From Strigops habroptila (taxonomy: Eukaryota; Chordata; Aves; Psittaciformes; Psittacidae): 64,000 bases of DNA. Every line of letters begins with the position of its first letter. The stretch's first letter is position 1. The DNA is taken from NCBI RefSeq assembly GCF_004027225.2, contig NC_044288.2:21214744-21278743 (forward strand), written 5' to 3'. The translations under genes and the position numbers were made by a program. Below the pieces are notes generated by a model. That model was not told where the DNA came from. It did no database searches and saw only the letters and a list, made by a program, of their open reading frames with translations. Shown here in pieces: positions 34,729 through 47,960 of the stretch.

Positions 34729-35990
34729 GTCAGTTGCTTTCCCTCCCTTCCTTTATCGTTTCTCGCCCCTTGTCCCCTGTCACCCTTTTAGCCCGCCCGC
34801 CAACTGGCAGGTGCTGGTGTGAGCCGGGCTCAGGTCCTGGGGCAGTGGGTGCTGGGCTGTTGCTTGAAGCTCCTCCGGGCACCTTGGGATCTGCCTCCGC
34901 ATCCTGGAAGGTGCACTGTAGCTCTTGCTCTTCTGGTGAAGGGAAAGGTCTGGCTGCACTCTGCAGCAGGTACGGTCCTTAGCTGAGCTTTGCTGCTACA
35001 CGTGTGAGTTGTTCTTCCCTTGTAGTAAATTCCTGTTGATATGTGCAGTATTTTATCAGAAACTCTATTCTTGTGTTCTCTGATTCTCCACTGCAGGAGA
35101 GATGTTACCTGATTATACTTGGGATTTCAGGGGTTTCTCTGCCTGTGGTGGATATTCTCCATTTCTGTTCGTGCACCATGCTCATAATGAAATTAGGGGA
35201 TGCGTGGTAGACTTTTTTCCATGTTCTTTTGCAAGGATGTTGTTACTCTATCAGTAGCGTAAAGTGTTCAGGCAGAGGACTTTGATCCAGCATGGATGTC
35301 CGAAATAGCAAATTTCTTGTTGTAGTTCTGCAACCCTGAATCATGATATAGATGTGTATAATCAGAATTGACAGCCTCAGGGAAGAACAAAAAACCTTGT
35401 ATTTAAAAAAAACCCCAAACTCCTCTACATTGTAGATCATCCATTGTAGTGTTATGCTCGTCAGCATTCGAGTTCTTCTCTCACAGAAAGAAATCAATGG
35501 CTATTGCCATTATTGTTATTGTGACACCATCTCTACAAATATATGTGTTACATTTCAGAGGTGTAACAGAACTCCCAGGTGTGGATCAGTTTCATCTGGG
35601 ATAACGGAACATGAAGGGTCAAATACAGATAGTCTGCTGAATACAGTGATACCGGCTGCCTGTTTATTATGGGGCTCTTGATTGCAACAGTTGCGGATTT
35701 GTGCTCCTGACCAGTGAAGTGGCGTGACAAACACTGGATGGCTTCGATGTTCTTTCAATATTTGCTTCAGCAGCCACACCCTCACAAAATTAAAAACCAA
35801 ACTGAGCTTCCCCCAGTAACACCCCCGTAAATCCAGATTGCCCTGCCCGTATCATCTGTTACACTGGGGGCTTGTCAACATTTAGGTTCTTCTGTCACAG
35901 AGTGAAATTAATGCCATTACAAATTTAGAGCTGCTCTGACATCAGCTTTTGAACATGTAATGTGCAACACGCCGTCTGTATAGTACAACT
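34729..35990 (+). other. Intronic/intergenic flank after alpha exon 2
   Basis: This has the conserved post-exon segment to about 34980. A block at about 35440-35700 (gaggtgtaacagaactccca, ctgctgaatacagtgatacc) recurs after the fifth alpha exon at 61600-61810. No gene is recognised. The close match ties intervals two and five together as more recent relatives. Confidence 0.55.
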
Positions 35991-38640
35991 GGTATGGTCT
36001 TTTAAAGTGCTCTCATTGTTTGGAAGGGTCCAGAAATGCTGGAGTGAGCCCTGGTTTGGGGAAGAGAACAGAGGCGTGTCAAGGAGGTGAATGTGGCAAT
36101 GGCCCTGAGCAGGGCCTAGGAACCTCATAAAATCAAAGCCATTGCAATTTAAAGCTCTTTTGTCATTATCTTTTGAATGTGTAAAGTGCACTGCACATAG
36201 TCTGTATGATACGATTGATATGGGTGTTTTTGAGAGTGCTCATTGTTTGGAAGGGGCCACAAATCCTGGCGTGAGCCTTGATTTGGGGAACAAAACAGTG
36301 GCATGTCAGGGAGGTGAATGTGGCAGTGGACCTCTGGACTAGGAACTTGGCACCTCATAACATGAAGGGTGATCTTGAGCAGTGGGAAGACTTGCCTGAA
36401 TTGAAAATCCTTGGGAAGCCCATGGGCCATGTAGTAAGGCAATAACGGGAGACGGCATGCTTGTCTGGAGAACACGTCTCAGACTGGGGAGTGGGGAATA
36501 ACCAGAGTAAAGCATGAAGCAGGAAGGGCACAGATTGTTCCTGCCCAGGATCCTTTCCCAGGCTCCCAGCATGTCTGGAGTTGGAGGCCTTCTGGATCTT
36601 GAGACAGTGTGTGATATTGAAATGCCAACAATGTCTTTTGAATTTGTGAATGTCTCCCACGAGCCACAGTGTCCTGTGGTGCTGCTGCCTGATGGGGGAA
36701 GATGAGTATGTGCAAAGAGCTGGGTCATGCGCTGAGAGGGGTTTAGAGCTGGGGCATGTCTCTGTGTTGGAGCAATGTCTGTGTATTGTGGCAGTGATGG
36801 CACTGAGTAGGGCCTGTGTCTGCATCACAGGGAGTATGACACTGAGCAGGGAAGTGCATTAACTGAGGGAAATGGAGATGCTGGGGAGAATGCAGTCTGT
36901 GTCGTTGGGAAAGAACTGGAGAACATCTGCTTAGCTGTGGAGATCACATTTCCTATGGCACGGGTTTGCATATGCCAACAGATGACCTTGAGAAGAGGCC
37001 CGGTACACAGAGCTGCTCTCCTGGGCTCCTCTCAGGGCCTCCAGAAGTTCTACATTCTTTGCAGCCTGGTGTTCTCTGTGGCATTACTGCTTTTGAAGAT
37101 AACTTCTGTACATGCCTTTAATCGTTCAGTTTCGACATTGAACGTTGTTGATCAAACAGAATCTTTTCAAAATTTGTATCATCTTTCTGGTCATAGTCTT
37201 GAAAGGGAAGGGAAAAGATGCTTGTTGTAATCAAGATGTCAGCAAACCTGCTGTTGCAGTAGAGTGGCATGGGTGCCTTCTGTCTTCTACTCTTGTCTAT
37301 AGTGAAGATGCCCACCCTTTGTTTATTTCTTCTCTCACGCTGTCAGCGTGTTGGAAACAGGGGATGAGACGGAGATGCTGAATTTTAGCAGCTGCCAGGT
37401 GGCAGGTTTTTGGGCAGCATTCGTGAGTGTGTGGGAAGTTTTTTCCATCCCACCTGACCTGAGGATGTTTTTAGGAGAATGTCTCTAGCTTTCAGGCCTC
37501 CCTCCTTCTTCCCCTTTGATAGAGGTGCATGAGGGAGCACCATGCAGTTTCCAGCATTTTTAAAGCTTTTAGAGAACATGAATATTTTTTCTGTCCAGCA
37601 TCTCCTGAAATTCCAGCTCATGTTAGGGGACAGTGTCCCTCAAAACCAATTCTGCTGTCCTGAAAGTGTTTACTTTTCTGAAGTCTACACCAGTGACGCT
37701 AGAGGTAAGTCACTTATTATAGAGAATGTGTTTGAGGGGCTGATGTACTTTTGTTGTCGTTCAGTTGTGGTTTCTTTCTGTTGGATTAACTGAATGTTGC
37801 CTGGATTGAAATGCCTGTAGGTTTAGAGAAGAAAGCACCACTACTGCCCTCGTTCCTTTCCTGCTGCTTTGTGGCAGAAGTTGAGCAGGTGGAAGCCAGG
37901 ACAGGTGGAGAAGGGACCTTGATGTGTTCCTTGGAGTAGATGCATTGGGCATTGAGGGGATGTTTTAGTGAAAATGCTGTGCTGTTACTTTGGTGGCTTC
38001 TGTTTTGTTTGGCTGTGTGATGAGTGGATCATGCTAATGGGTGAGAGGTATTCCATGGGAACTAAGGCCCTGGGAATGGAGGTTCTTGCTGTGTTGTTCT
38101 GGCAGAGCATGTGTGCCAGAAAAAAGAAGCAAGGTCTTCACGATCATTTTGGAGGTAGAAGATGAGGGCAGAAGAACAGCTGTCCATCGAGGTGCATGGG
38201 GAGTACTCGGAAGCTGTGGTTCCCGTGTGCTTTTTGATCCATTGGGAGGGTTGTCTTGCTGGACTGTGATGGGTTTGAGTTCCCAAATCAGAGACATCCC
38301 TGTGTAGTTTGGAGTCTTTGGAACCTGTTTCATTAGCGGTCCCAGTACCTGGTGCTTGGGCTTGTTTTACCAAGGGTGGTGTATTCCTTTGTGCTGTAAC
38401 AGAGCTGTTCTTTGCCATATGATTGCCTTGCTCTGTTGTTTGCTGGGTCCTTAAGAGGACTGGTGGCTGCAGAGCATGGCCTTCCTCGTGAAGAGAGGGT
38501 AAGTTGGAGATGCGTGGATGGGATGAAAGCAGGAAGGCTCTTCTGTGACCAGAGGAATGGAAGACGGTATTGAAGACAAATGAGAGCTCTTGCACAAAGG
38601 CATGTCGGTGCTTCCTAGTGAGCATGGTGGAGCTATTTTA
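35935..38640 (+). repeat. Duplicated intergenic unit, third interval
   Basis: A local tandem pair opens the interval: tttggaagggtccagaaatg at 36019 and tttggaaggggccacaaatc at 36246, an offset of 227 bases. From about 36700 the standard unit follows in the common order and ends at the next purine tract. Only one copy of the 227-base pair exists in the last interval of the window. Confidence 0.65.
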
Positions 38641-40047
38641 AGAACATTTTGGTAAAAGACTAAATTATCAGAAGAGACAAGGATACAAGAAGAAGTGAAA
38701 CGGAAGCAAAGATAGAGCAGAGCATCGCAAGAAAGAAACAGAGAGGATGAAGAAGGGTGAAAAGAAAATAAGGAAAGACAAAGGAGGAGCAAAGCAAAAA
38801 TAGGAAATGATGGAATCGCTGGGAGAAAACAAACAAAAAAACCCCCAACAACAACAACAACAACAACAAAAAAAGGATGAAGGATTGAAGATATTATCAG
38901 CATGCTCTGATGTTATCTCGAGATGCTGAATAGAGAGGAGTAAGTCGACATCCTCGGGACTCATGGGCACTCTGCAAGGCTTGATGAAGAGCGGTGAGGT
39001 TAGAGGAATAAGAGCTCCTGCAGAAGCCATGTCCGACTTTATTTTGAGCGTGGTGTGGACTTTGGGAAAATATTTTGGTAAAGGAAAAAAACAACAGAAG
39101 AGACAAGGATGGAAGTGGAAGAGAGGGGACATAAGCAAAGGAAGAGGAGGAAAGAGAAGACAAAAGAACAGAAGGGAAGAGAAGACGAAAAGAGAAATAG
39201 AGAGAGACTAGTAGAAGAGAATGACGAAGGAAAGGAAAAAGGAAGGTGAGAAAGGAGGAGAAAAGAGGTGATGACGTGCCGCCACCGAAGTCACTTCTGG
39301 TCGTGGAGAGTGAAACATTGAAACGAGGAGGAGAAGGTAAGATACACACGTGAGGAGAAGGGAAGAGAAGACACAAGTAGTGAGGAGATAGAGAAAAAGG
39401 TATTTAAAAAGAATAGCAGAAGGAAAGGAAGCAAGCAAGGAAGGAAGCACAAAGCAGGAAGGAAGACAGAAAAGCAGTGAGAAAGGGAAGAGTAGAAGGA
39501 GGGATGAAGAGAGGAAGAAAGAAAGGAAGAAACAAAGGAAGAAAAGGAGATGATACAGGGCAAGACGAGCCCGCAGCGACGTCACCTCTAGTCATGGAGC
39601 GGAGGTGGTTCGTAGAAGCCCCTCCCGTGGGCAGAGCACCGCGCTCCGGTGCTGCCGCCCTGTCATTACCGAGGAGGAGTCCGGGTTTGACGGTGTCCGC
39701 CGCGGCGCCAGAGACGACTGGAGAGCTGTGATCAGGAGTAAAGGAGAGAGAAGGGTGGGAAGACAAGGGAAAGGGGCATAAAGAACAGGGCAGGACAAGA
39801 ACGAAAACGGAGAATTGACAGAAGAAGGAGAGGAAAAAGAAGATAGAGGATAAAAAAAAAGACAATAAAAATGGGCAAGAGGAAAGGTAGGGTGGGGAAT
39901 AAAGAAACGATAAAAACCTGAGAGTTTAAGTAGGAAATAGATAAGAAGGAGGTGATGAAAGAGGAAGAAGGAAAGAATGTGGGGAAGCTAAGAACGTGGA
40001 ATAAGGAAGAAAAAAGAGAACGAATGAAGAGAAGGAGAGGAAGAGGC
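38640..40047 (+). repeat. Purine-rich tract upstream of alpha exon 3
   Basis: A/G-rich sequence on the + strand, split by a CAA microsatellite (about 38843-38870), a small CpG patch at about 39270-39315 and a larger CpG island at 39555-39755. Otherwise it is similar in texture to the other pre-promoter tracts. Confidence 0.75.
39555..39755 (+). promoter_or_regulatory. Small conserved CpG island before alpha exon 3
   Basis: This is the homologue of the island at 23980-24165. It carries GACGTCAC at 39578-39585, a CRE-type core, and the shared segments gtgggcagagcaccgcgctc and tgtccgccgcggcgccagag. It ends where the purine tract resumes. A weaker TGACGTG lies at 39272-39278. Confidence 0.5.
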
Positions 40048-40293
40048 GAGCGTGAGCGGAGCAGCCCGGGTCCGGAGGCTTGGGCGATGTCGGGGAGCGT
40101 GTGAGACGTTGGAGCAGCACACGGTGTCGCTGCAGGCTCAGAAACGGCGTGTCGGCGGCTCCGCCCCGGTGCGAGCGGCGGAGAGCCCGGCTGTCAGCGC
40201 GGGGGGGCGGCGCGGGCCGGGCAGGAGAGCCGGTGCATCCGGGCGGCGGCGGGGAGCCGTGCGGGGCCCGGGCGGATGCCAGCGGCGGCACAG
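40048..40293 (+). promoter_or_regulatory. Alpha promoter block, third unit
   Basis: The CGCT core is at 40128-40131 and the CTCF-like/GC-box motif at 40197-40210. An extra in-frame ATG at 40276 lies just upstream of the preferred start and would add six residues ahead of the signal peptide. Confidence 0.65.
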
Positions 40294-42756
40294 ATGGCGA
40301 TGGGCGGCGTGTATCGTGGTGCGTTGGTGCGGCTGCTGGTGCTGCAGGCGTCCTGGGCGTTGGTCGGCGGGCAGGTGCGGTACTCGGTGCCGGAGGAAGC
40401 GAAGGCCGGGACGGTGGTGGGCCGGCTGGCGCAGGACCTGGGCCTGGAGGCGGGCGAGCCGGAGGCGCGTCGTCTGCGGCTGGTGGCGCAGGGCCGGCGG
40501 GCGAGCGTGGAGGTGAGCGGGGCGAGCGGGGCGCTGGTGGTGAGCTCGCGGCTGGACCGGGAGGAGCTGTGCGGGAAGAGCGCGCCGTGCGCCCTGCGCC
40601 TGGAGGTGCTGGTGGAGCGGCCGCTGCGCGTCTTCCACGTGGAGCTGGAGGTCACCGACATCAACGACAACGCCCCGGTCTTCCCCGCCGCCCGCAAAAA
40701 CCTCAGCATCGCGGAATTATCTACGATGCCGGGGTCTCGGTTCCCGCTTGAGGGCGCATCGGATGCAGATGTCGGAGCTAACGCGCAGCTCTCCTATAGC
40801 CTCAGCCCTAGCGAGCATTTTACGGTCGATATTAAATCCTCTGATGAACACAGAAAATCTCTCTTCCTGGTGCTCACAAAGCCTCTGGACCGCGAGACGA
40901 TGCCGATTCACCGTCTGATGCTAACGGCGACTGATGGGGGCCGTCCGCCGCTAACGGGCAATGTAGAGCTCCTGATCTCGGTGCTGGACGCAAACGACAA
41001 CGCTCCTCAGTTCAACCAGTCAGTGTATAAAGTGCAGCTGCCGGAGAGCGCTGCAGAGGGGACGCTGGTGGCACGGGTGAACGCCACGGATTCAGACGAA
41101 GGTGTGAATAAGGAGTTTACTTACAGTCTCGTCAGTTCGGTTCCTGTTGGTAAGCGAGATCTGTTCTCCATTGATCCAGAGACGGGCGAGATCAGACTAA
41201 CCGGTGATCTGGACTTCGAAGACATCAGCTTATACGAGTTGCAAATCGAAGCGAGAGACAAAGGGACGCCTCCGCTGTCAGGTCACTGCAGCGTGGAACT
41301 GGAGGTGCTGGACGTGAACGACAACGCGCCGGAGGTGTGGGTGACGTCGCTGTCGGTGCCGGTGCCGGAGGACGCGGCGGTGGGGACGGTGGTGGCTCTG
41401 CTGAGCGTGTCGGACCGGGACTCGGGGGCGAACGGGCGCGTGCGCTGCTCGGTGTGGCCGGCGGCGCCGTTCGGTCTGGTGTCGACGTTCGCGGGGTCGT
41501 ACTCGCTGGTGCTGCGGGAGGCGCTGGACCGGGAGCGGGTGTCGGAGTACGAGGTGAAGGTGCGGGCGGAGGACGGCGGGGCGCCGCCGCTGCGCGCCAG
41601 CCGCGGTCTGCGGGTGCCGGTGTCGGACGTGAACGACAACGCGCCGGCGTTCTCGCAGGCCGTGTACACGGTGCTGGCGCGGGAGAACAACGCGGCGGGC
41701 GCGGAGCTGGCGCGGCTGTGGGCGCGGGACCCGGACGAGGCGGGCAACGGTCGCGTGAGCTACTCGGTGTCGGAGGGCGGCGGCGGGGCGTCGGTGTCGG
41801 GCGGCGGGTGGCGTCCGGCGTCGAGCTACGTGTCGGTGGACGCGGAGAGCGGGCGTCTGTGGGCGCTGCAGCCGCTGGACTACGAGGAGCTGCAGGTGCT
41901 GCAGTTCGAGGTGCGGGCGGTGGACGCGGGGGAGCCGGCGCTGTGCGGCAACGCCACGGTGCAGCTCTTCGTGCTGGACGAGAACGACAACGCGCCGGCG
42001 CTGCTGCCGCCTGTCGGCGGCGGGCCGGGCGTCGGGGCGCCGGGTTCGGCGGCATCGGGCTCGGCGGTGCCGGGGGCGCTGTGGGCGTGGGCGTCGTGGG
42101 GGGCGCCGGCGGGGCAGGTGGTGGCGAAGATCCGCGCGGTGGACGCGGACTCGGGCTACAACGCGTGGCTGCGCTACGAGCTGTGGGAGCCGCGGGGCAA
42201 GGGCCCGTTCCGCGTGGGGCTGTACAGCGGCGAGGTGAGCACGGCGCGGGCGCTGGAGGAGGCGGACGGCCCGCGGCAGCGCCTGGTCATCGTGGTGCGG
42301 GACCACGGCGAGCCGGCGCGCTCGGCCACGGCCACGCTGAGCGTGTCGCTGGTGGAGGGCGCCGAGGCGGCGCTGGCGGCCGCGGGCTCGTCGGGGTCGG
42401 GGCTGCGGCCGGCGAAGGGTGGCGCGGCAGCAGAGTCGACGACGACGACGACGACGAACGTGTGGCTGGTGGTGGCGATCTGCGCGGTGTCGAGCCTGTT
42501 CCTGCTGGCGGTGGTGCTGTACGGGGCGGCGCGCTGGGCGCCGCGGGCGGCCATGCTGTCGAGTCCCGGGCCGGCCACGCTGGTGTGCGCCAGCGAAGTG
42601 GGGAGCTGGTCGTACTCGCAGCGCCAGAGCCGGAGCCTGTGCGTGGCGGACGGCGCGGGCAAGAGCGACCTGATGGTTTTCAGCCCCAACTTCCCTCCGC
42701 CTCCCGGCCCCGCGGCGAAGGAGACGCAGCCGGAGGCTCCCGCTCTGCTGAACACG
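40294..42756 (+). CDS. PCDHA: Protocadherin alpha variable exon, third in array
   Basis: This exon encodes 821 residues from the ATG at 40294, chosen because MAMGG is shared with the fourth and fifth exons; 40276 is possible. EC1 and EC4-EC6 match the sister exons almost completely, while about 40712-41310 (most of EC2-EC3) is distinct: LSTMPGSR opens EC2, HFTVDIKSSDEH follows, and EC3 contains DSDEGVNKE and VPVGKRDLFSID. Local base composition drops in GC across this stretch. EC3 ends HCSVELEV, shared with the fourth exon but not the first, second or fifth. The EC6 linker has the extra GSAAS unit, and six Thr precede the helix. The cytoplasmic part reads PRAAMLSSPGPATLV. The donor is ACG|GTCAGT after LLNT. 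Confidence 0.93.
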
Positions 42757-44160
42757 GTCAGTGGCGCTTCCTCCCTTTCTCACGTCTCGTACTTTCGTTC
42801 GACGCCCCCTGTCGCCCTTCTCGCCCGTCCGGCCGCTGGGCAGGCGCTGGTGTGAGCCGGGCTTAGCTCCCTGGTCCTGAGGGAGGTGGGTTCTGGCCGG
42901 GTGCTTGAGGCTTTTTTGGGCACCGTGGCATCTGCCTCTGTGTCGTGGCCGGAGCACCTCGGCTTTTGCTCTTGGGGTCCATAAGGAAAGGTCTGGCCTC
43001 ACTATGCAGCCGTTACCATCCTCATCTGAAGTTTGTTGTTCTGCGCTTGAATCCCTGTCCTCACTTTCTTTGATTCTCCTCTGCATTTTCACCAGAACTT
43101 GCTAAAGGATTGCAAGACATGCAGGTAGTATTTTCCTCCTTGTTACCTTTGCAGTCCAGGCTTTTTTTAAGTGCAGTTTCATATCTTAAGTGCGATGCTC
43201 CTGCTCTTTGATTCTTTTTTGAAGGAGAGGTGATGTGATGTTGCTGGGATAACTGGGTCTTTGGGGGTTTATGTATCTGTGGTGGATCTTCTCCATTTTA
43301 ATTTGCCCACCGGAGTCATTATGAAAGTAGGGAGGGCATTACAGACATTTTAATTCCCAATATGTTTTAACTGTGTTTAGTTGAAGAAGATACTCAGGCA
43401 GAGGAGTGCCATCCAAGGTAGGTGTTGGAAACTGGAATATTTCTGGTCTTGGTCACCTCGTCTCCCAGGTTGTGGACTTGCATTCTTGGCTAGAGAAGTC
43501 ATGGGATGTCTGCTGCCCGGTTCTGGTGTTCTTTCAATGTTTGCATCAGCAGCCATGCTGTTACTAAAGTGCTGGAAATCCTCTATTCAGGAAAAACAAA
43601 CAAACAAAACAAGAAGAAAAAACACTGTTTGTCTTGAGAATGCATGTTCCAGAGTGGGGAATGGAGGATGCTCAGATGAGAGCAAGAGGCACAATGAGAA
43701 CATAGTGCTCCTTCCAGGATGCTTTCCAGGCTCCAAGAGTTGGAGGGCTTCCTGATGTTGAGATAGTTACATGGTATTAAAATGCCTACAATGTTCATTG
43801 AGAGTATGAAGATGTCTCACGAGAGACATCTCATGCTGCTGCTGCCTAACATAGGGAATGTGTTGGGTAAGAGTTGCTGAGATGCTGACTGCTTAATAAT
43901 GTCTCATGGAACCTTTCTGTCTTGGCTTGGGAAGGGCGTTGTGGAATTGCCAAGTCAGCCTCAGTAGAGATGGTGTGTCCTGTTCAGACACGTGGCTCAT
44001 TCTTATGTCTGGGTGTGCATGTCAAACCCTGCACAGGAGCCCAGCTCTGGTTTTCTATGGCACAAATTCTCTCATGTAATTGACATTGCTGGTGCAATTG
44101 TGCTTCAGCATTTGCTGTGGTCTTCTTGAAGATCTGTACGGACTTGGATCAGAGCTGTCT
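42757..44160 (+). other. Intronic/intergenic flank after alpha exon 3
   Basis: The read-through frame stops at 42853-42855. The conserved post-exon segment extends to about 43020. The remainder is unremarkable, with short aacaaacaaaacaag runs at about 43600. No gene is recognised. Confidence 0.5.
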
Positions 44161-44164
44161 GAGC

Positions 44165-44844
44165 TCTAATCACAGAATCTGTAAGAACTCAGTTTTTATT
44201 TGAAAGTGCTGAAAAGGCACAAAGCATCCAGGCAGCTGAGAAGAGTCTGAGTCCCAGAGTGGCTTTGCAGCATTCCATATATTCTTTGTGCCAATCATAA
44301 AGGTAGGTGAGGATGTGCAAAGGCCTGGGTCATGCTTAGTGTGGGCTTTGTTGCTAGGAAACACTGAGTGGTGGAGCAGTGTCTGGGTACTGTGGCAGTG
44401 ATCCTCCAAGTGGCACTGACTGTTGCATGGGCATGCATCCCAGGGAGTGCGTCCTTGAGCAGGGAAGAGTTTCCAGAGGGAAATGGAGATGCTGTGTAGA
44501 ACATGGCCTGTGCCACTGGGGAGGAACTGGAGCATGTCTGCTTAGCTGATCTCATTTCCCATGGCAGGAAATGGATGATGCCAGCAGAAAACCTCAAGAA
44601 GTGTCCCCATGCACAGTGCTACTTGTCTGTGATCCTCTTAGGCCTCCAGAAGTTCTGTATATTCTCTCACCCCTGCCTCTCTGGTGTTGGTCTGAGACAT
44701 TGGCAAACCTGGCCTTTCAATACAGTGGCATGAGATCTTTTGGTTTTCTTCCGTCCATTTAGAAAAATCTCAGTTCCTTTGTTTTTGTTTCCCATAGTGG
44801 CAATGTGTTGGTAAAAGGGGATAAGATGCAGACAGTGGAATTTT
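44165..44844 (+). repeat. Duplicated intergenic unit, fourth interval, first part
   Basis: This matches 27400-28050 closely (cacagaatctgtaagaactc, ggagcatgtctgcttagctg, cactggcaaacctgacc-like text). The copy is cut at about 44845 by a minus-strand CR1 insertion and part of its text continues after about 45616. Confidence 0.65.
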
Positions 44845-45615
44845 GGCGAGGCCTTATACTTGGTCTTACTGATCCCCATGTGATTCATGTAGGCCCACTT
44901 CTCAGACTTGTCCACATCCCTCTGAATGGCATCCTGTCCTTCAGGCATATGAACTGCATCACTGAGCTTCGCATTGGCTGCCAGGTTGCTGAGGGTGCCC
45001 TTGGTCCCACTGTCTACCTTGTTGATGAAGTTATCAAACAGCACTGGTCCCCATACAGACTCCCGAGGGATACCACTTTTCACTAGTCCATCTGGACATG
45101 GAGCCGTTGACCTCTACCTTCTGGATGGGATCATTCAGCCAATTCCTCATCCACTGAACAGTCCATCCGTCATATCTGTACCTGTCTTATTTAGAGAGAA
45201 GGAAGTTGTAGGGGACTGTGTCAAAGGCCTTACAGAAGACCAGGTAAATGACATCCATAGCTCTTTCCTTGTCCACTGATGCAGTCACTCCCTCATAGAA
45301 GGCCACTAGACTGGTCAGACAAGACTTGCATTTGAGGAAGCTGTGCTGGCCATCTTGAATCACCTCTCTACCCTCTATGCACCTTAGCATAGCTTCTAGG
45401 AGGAGGTGTTTCATGATCTTCCCAGGCACAAGGGTGAGGCTGACAGGTTGCTCGATCGCAGGTTCCTCCTTTCAGCTCTTTTTAGAAGGAGGTGCAAAGT
45501 TTCCTTTCCTCCAGTCATCAGGGACTTCACCTGCCTGCCATGACATTTGAAATATCATGGAGAGGGGTTTGGCAACCACATCAGTGAATTCTCTCAGGAC
45601 TCTGGGAATGTTCTC
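44845..45615 (-). mobile_element. CR1 LINE internal fragment (reverse transcriptase region)
   Basis: Read on the minus strand, this encodes broken pieces of the CR1 reverse transcriptase: [36 protein letters not shown] and, further on, GPVLFDNFINKVDSG. The catalytic FADD position reads LAAN, so the copy is inactive. Frameshifts separate the pieces. It lacks the 3' terminal attctatg repeat. Confidence 0.85.
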
Positions 45616-47960
45616 AGTGAAAATGCCGTAGCATTACCTTGATGGCTTTTGTTTGGCTGTGTGACGAGTGGATCACCCTAAGGCAAGAGGTGTATTCCAT
45701 GGGAATTAATGCGCCATGGTACATAGGTTCTTGATGTGGTGTTCTGGCAGTGCCTGCCTTCCTGAAAGGAAAAGCAAGAGCTCGCCATTCATTATGGGGG
45801 TGGAAAATGAGGCAGGAAGAGTAGCTCTACATCAGGGTATATGAAAACACAGATGTCTTCAGCTGGATTAAAAAAACCACTAACCAATAAAACACAAACA
45901 CAAACCAAATTGTACTACACAGTAGATATCGCCCATTACAGTGCTGTGTTTATCAAAGTTTGGGTTATTACCTTCAAGAACTAAATCAGTGCCATTGCCA
46001 TTTAGAGCTTTTCCATCATCCCCTTTAGAAAGGTGTTGCTTATTGATGTATAACATCCCCATCTGAGATAGCTGAAGCACTGCAAAATTGAAGGGTCTGC
46101 TGCAGAGAGTCTGGAGGACACTGTGTCTATGATAGCATCTGTGTGGTTTTCTATGTGCTTTCCATGATGGGAAAGGTCAATAAAAGCTGGAGTGAGCCCT
46201 GAGGTGTGAAAGGAAACAGGGGCGTGTTGGGGAGGTGAATGTGGCAGTGGCAGTGAGTTGGACCCGTCAGTGTCCTGATGTGAAAGGTATTTTGGGAGTG
46301 ATTCTCCAAGTGGCACACACTATGGCCTGGCCATATGTCATGGTGAGGGTGACTTTTAGTGGGAAGGAGTCTTCCCTGTGGGAAAAGGAGGTGATGGGTA
46401 GAACATTGCATCACTGGGGAAGAGCTGAATGTCTGCTTAGCTGTGGAGATCATGTTTCCCATGGCAAGGTTTTGAGGATACCAATAAAAAACGCTGAGAA
46501 GAGGCCCAGTGCACAGGGCCTTCTCCTGGGATCCTCTCAGGGCCTTCAGAAGTTCTACATATCCTAGCAGCCTGGTTTTCTCTGTGGTATTATTGTTTTT
46601 GAAGATAACTGCTATATGTGCCTTTAATCACTTTTATTTGAATCATTCTGTCAGCCTTCTTAGAACGTCTCCTCAGTCTTGCGAGGGAGGGGAAAGAAGT
46701 GCTCTCTATATTAAAGATGTCAGCAAAGCCGGTGTCACACTAGAGTGGCATGGGTTCCTTTGGTTTTCTTTCCTATCTATAGTGGAAAGGCCCACCTCTT
46801 GTTTCTTTCTTCTCTCATGCTGGCCATGGTTTGGAACAGGGGATGAGATGCAGACTGCTGAATGTTGGCAGCTGTGAGTTGGCAGGATTTTGGGCAGTAT
46901 TCCATGAGTGTGTAGGAAGAATTTTCCACAATCCTGACCTGAAGTTGGTGTTGAGAGAATGTCACCAGCTTCAGGACTCACTCCTGCTTCTACTTTGATA
47001 AAGGTGCATGAGGGAGCACCACAGAGTGTCCAGCATTTTCAAAGCTTTTGAAGAACATGAGTTTGATTTTTTTTTTTTAATGTCCAGCATCCCGCAAAGT
47101 TGGAGTTGACGTTACAGGTAAGTAATTCTTTAAAGAGGATGTGTTTGAGAGACTGATATACCTTTGTTGTCATTCAGTTGTGGATTCTTCCTGTTAGATT
47201 AAATGAATGTTGACTGGATTGAAACGCCTGTAGGTTCGGAGCAGCAAAGCACCACTGCCTACTCTTGTTCCTTTCCTGCTGCTGCCTGGCAGAAGGTGAG
47301 CAGGTGGAAGCAAAGGACAAATGAAGGAGGGACCTTGATGGATTTCTTGGAGTAGCTATGTTGGGCATTGAGGGGATGTTCTCAGTGAAAATGCTGTGGT
47401 GTTGCCTTGGTGGCTTTTGTTTGGCTGTGTGATGAGTGGATCATGCTAATGAGTGACAGGTATTCTAACGTTCATGGGTATGGAGGTTCCTGCTGTGTTG
47501 TTTTGACAGAGCATGGCTGCCAGAAAGGAGAATCAAGAGCATCACATTCATTGTGCAGGTCGAAAATGAGACCAGAAGAATGGCTTTTCATTGAGGTACA
47601 TGAAATGTGGCTGGGAGCTGGGATGACCCCGTGCTTTTTCAGCCTTCTTGGAGGATTACTTGGCTGTAATGGATTTGAGTCCCTGTATTGAGAGACTCCC
47701 CTGAATTATTTAGAGTCACTGCAGCTTGTTGGCTCAGATGTCAGTGTTGGGATTGTTTTTAATAGGGTGGTGGATTTTCTTCGGTGATAGAAAATTGTGG
47801 ACTTCTTCCAGCAGGGGAGGTGGCTGAACAATCTGTCTGTCTTCACAGAGGGAGGAAAGTAGGAATGTTTGTTTTTGAAGAGATTCAAGGCAGCAGGGAA
47901 GAGTGATTGCCAGAGGGTATGTCTGTGCTCCATGGCGAGAGTGATGTAATCATAGAGAAA
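45616..47960 (+). repeat. Duplicated intergenic unit, fourth interval, second part
   Basis: After the CR1 the unit resumes (ttctcagtgaaaatgccgta, ggcttttgtttggctgtgtg). A second, fuller copy spans about 46140-47960 with the same order of marker segments as 28735-30700. No gene is recognised. Confidence 0.65.

Noticed and set aside
41278-43092. 604-codon minus-strand open frame (and similar at 25655-27238, 50016-51824, 59349-61031) across the alpha exons
   Set aside because: Arg/His/Pro/Ala-only composition, produced by extreme GC at third positions of the true exons. Present in all copies because the exons are near-identical. No domain. Antisense RNA is possible but not a protein.
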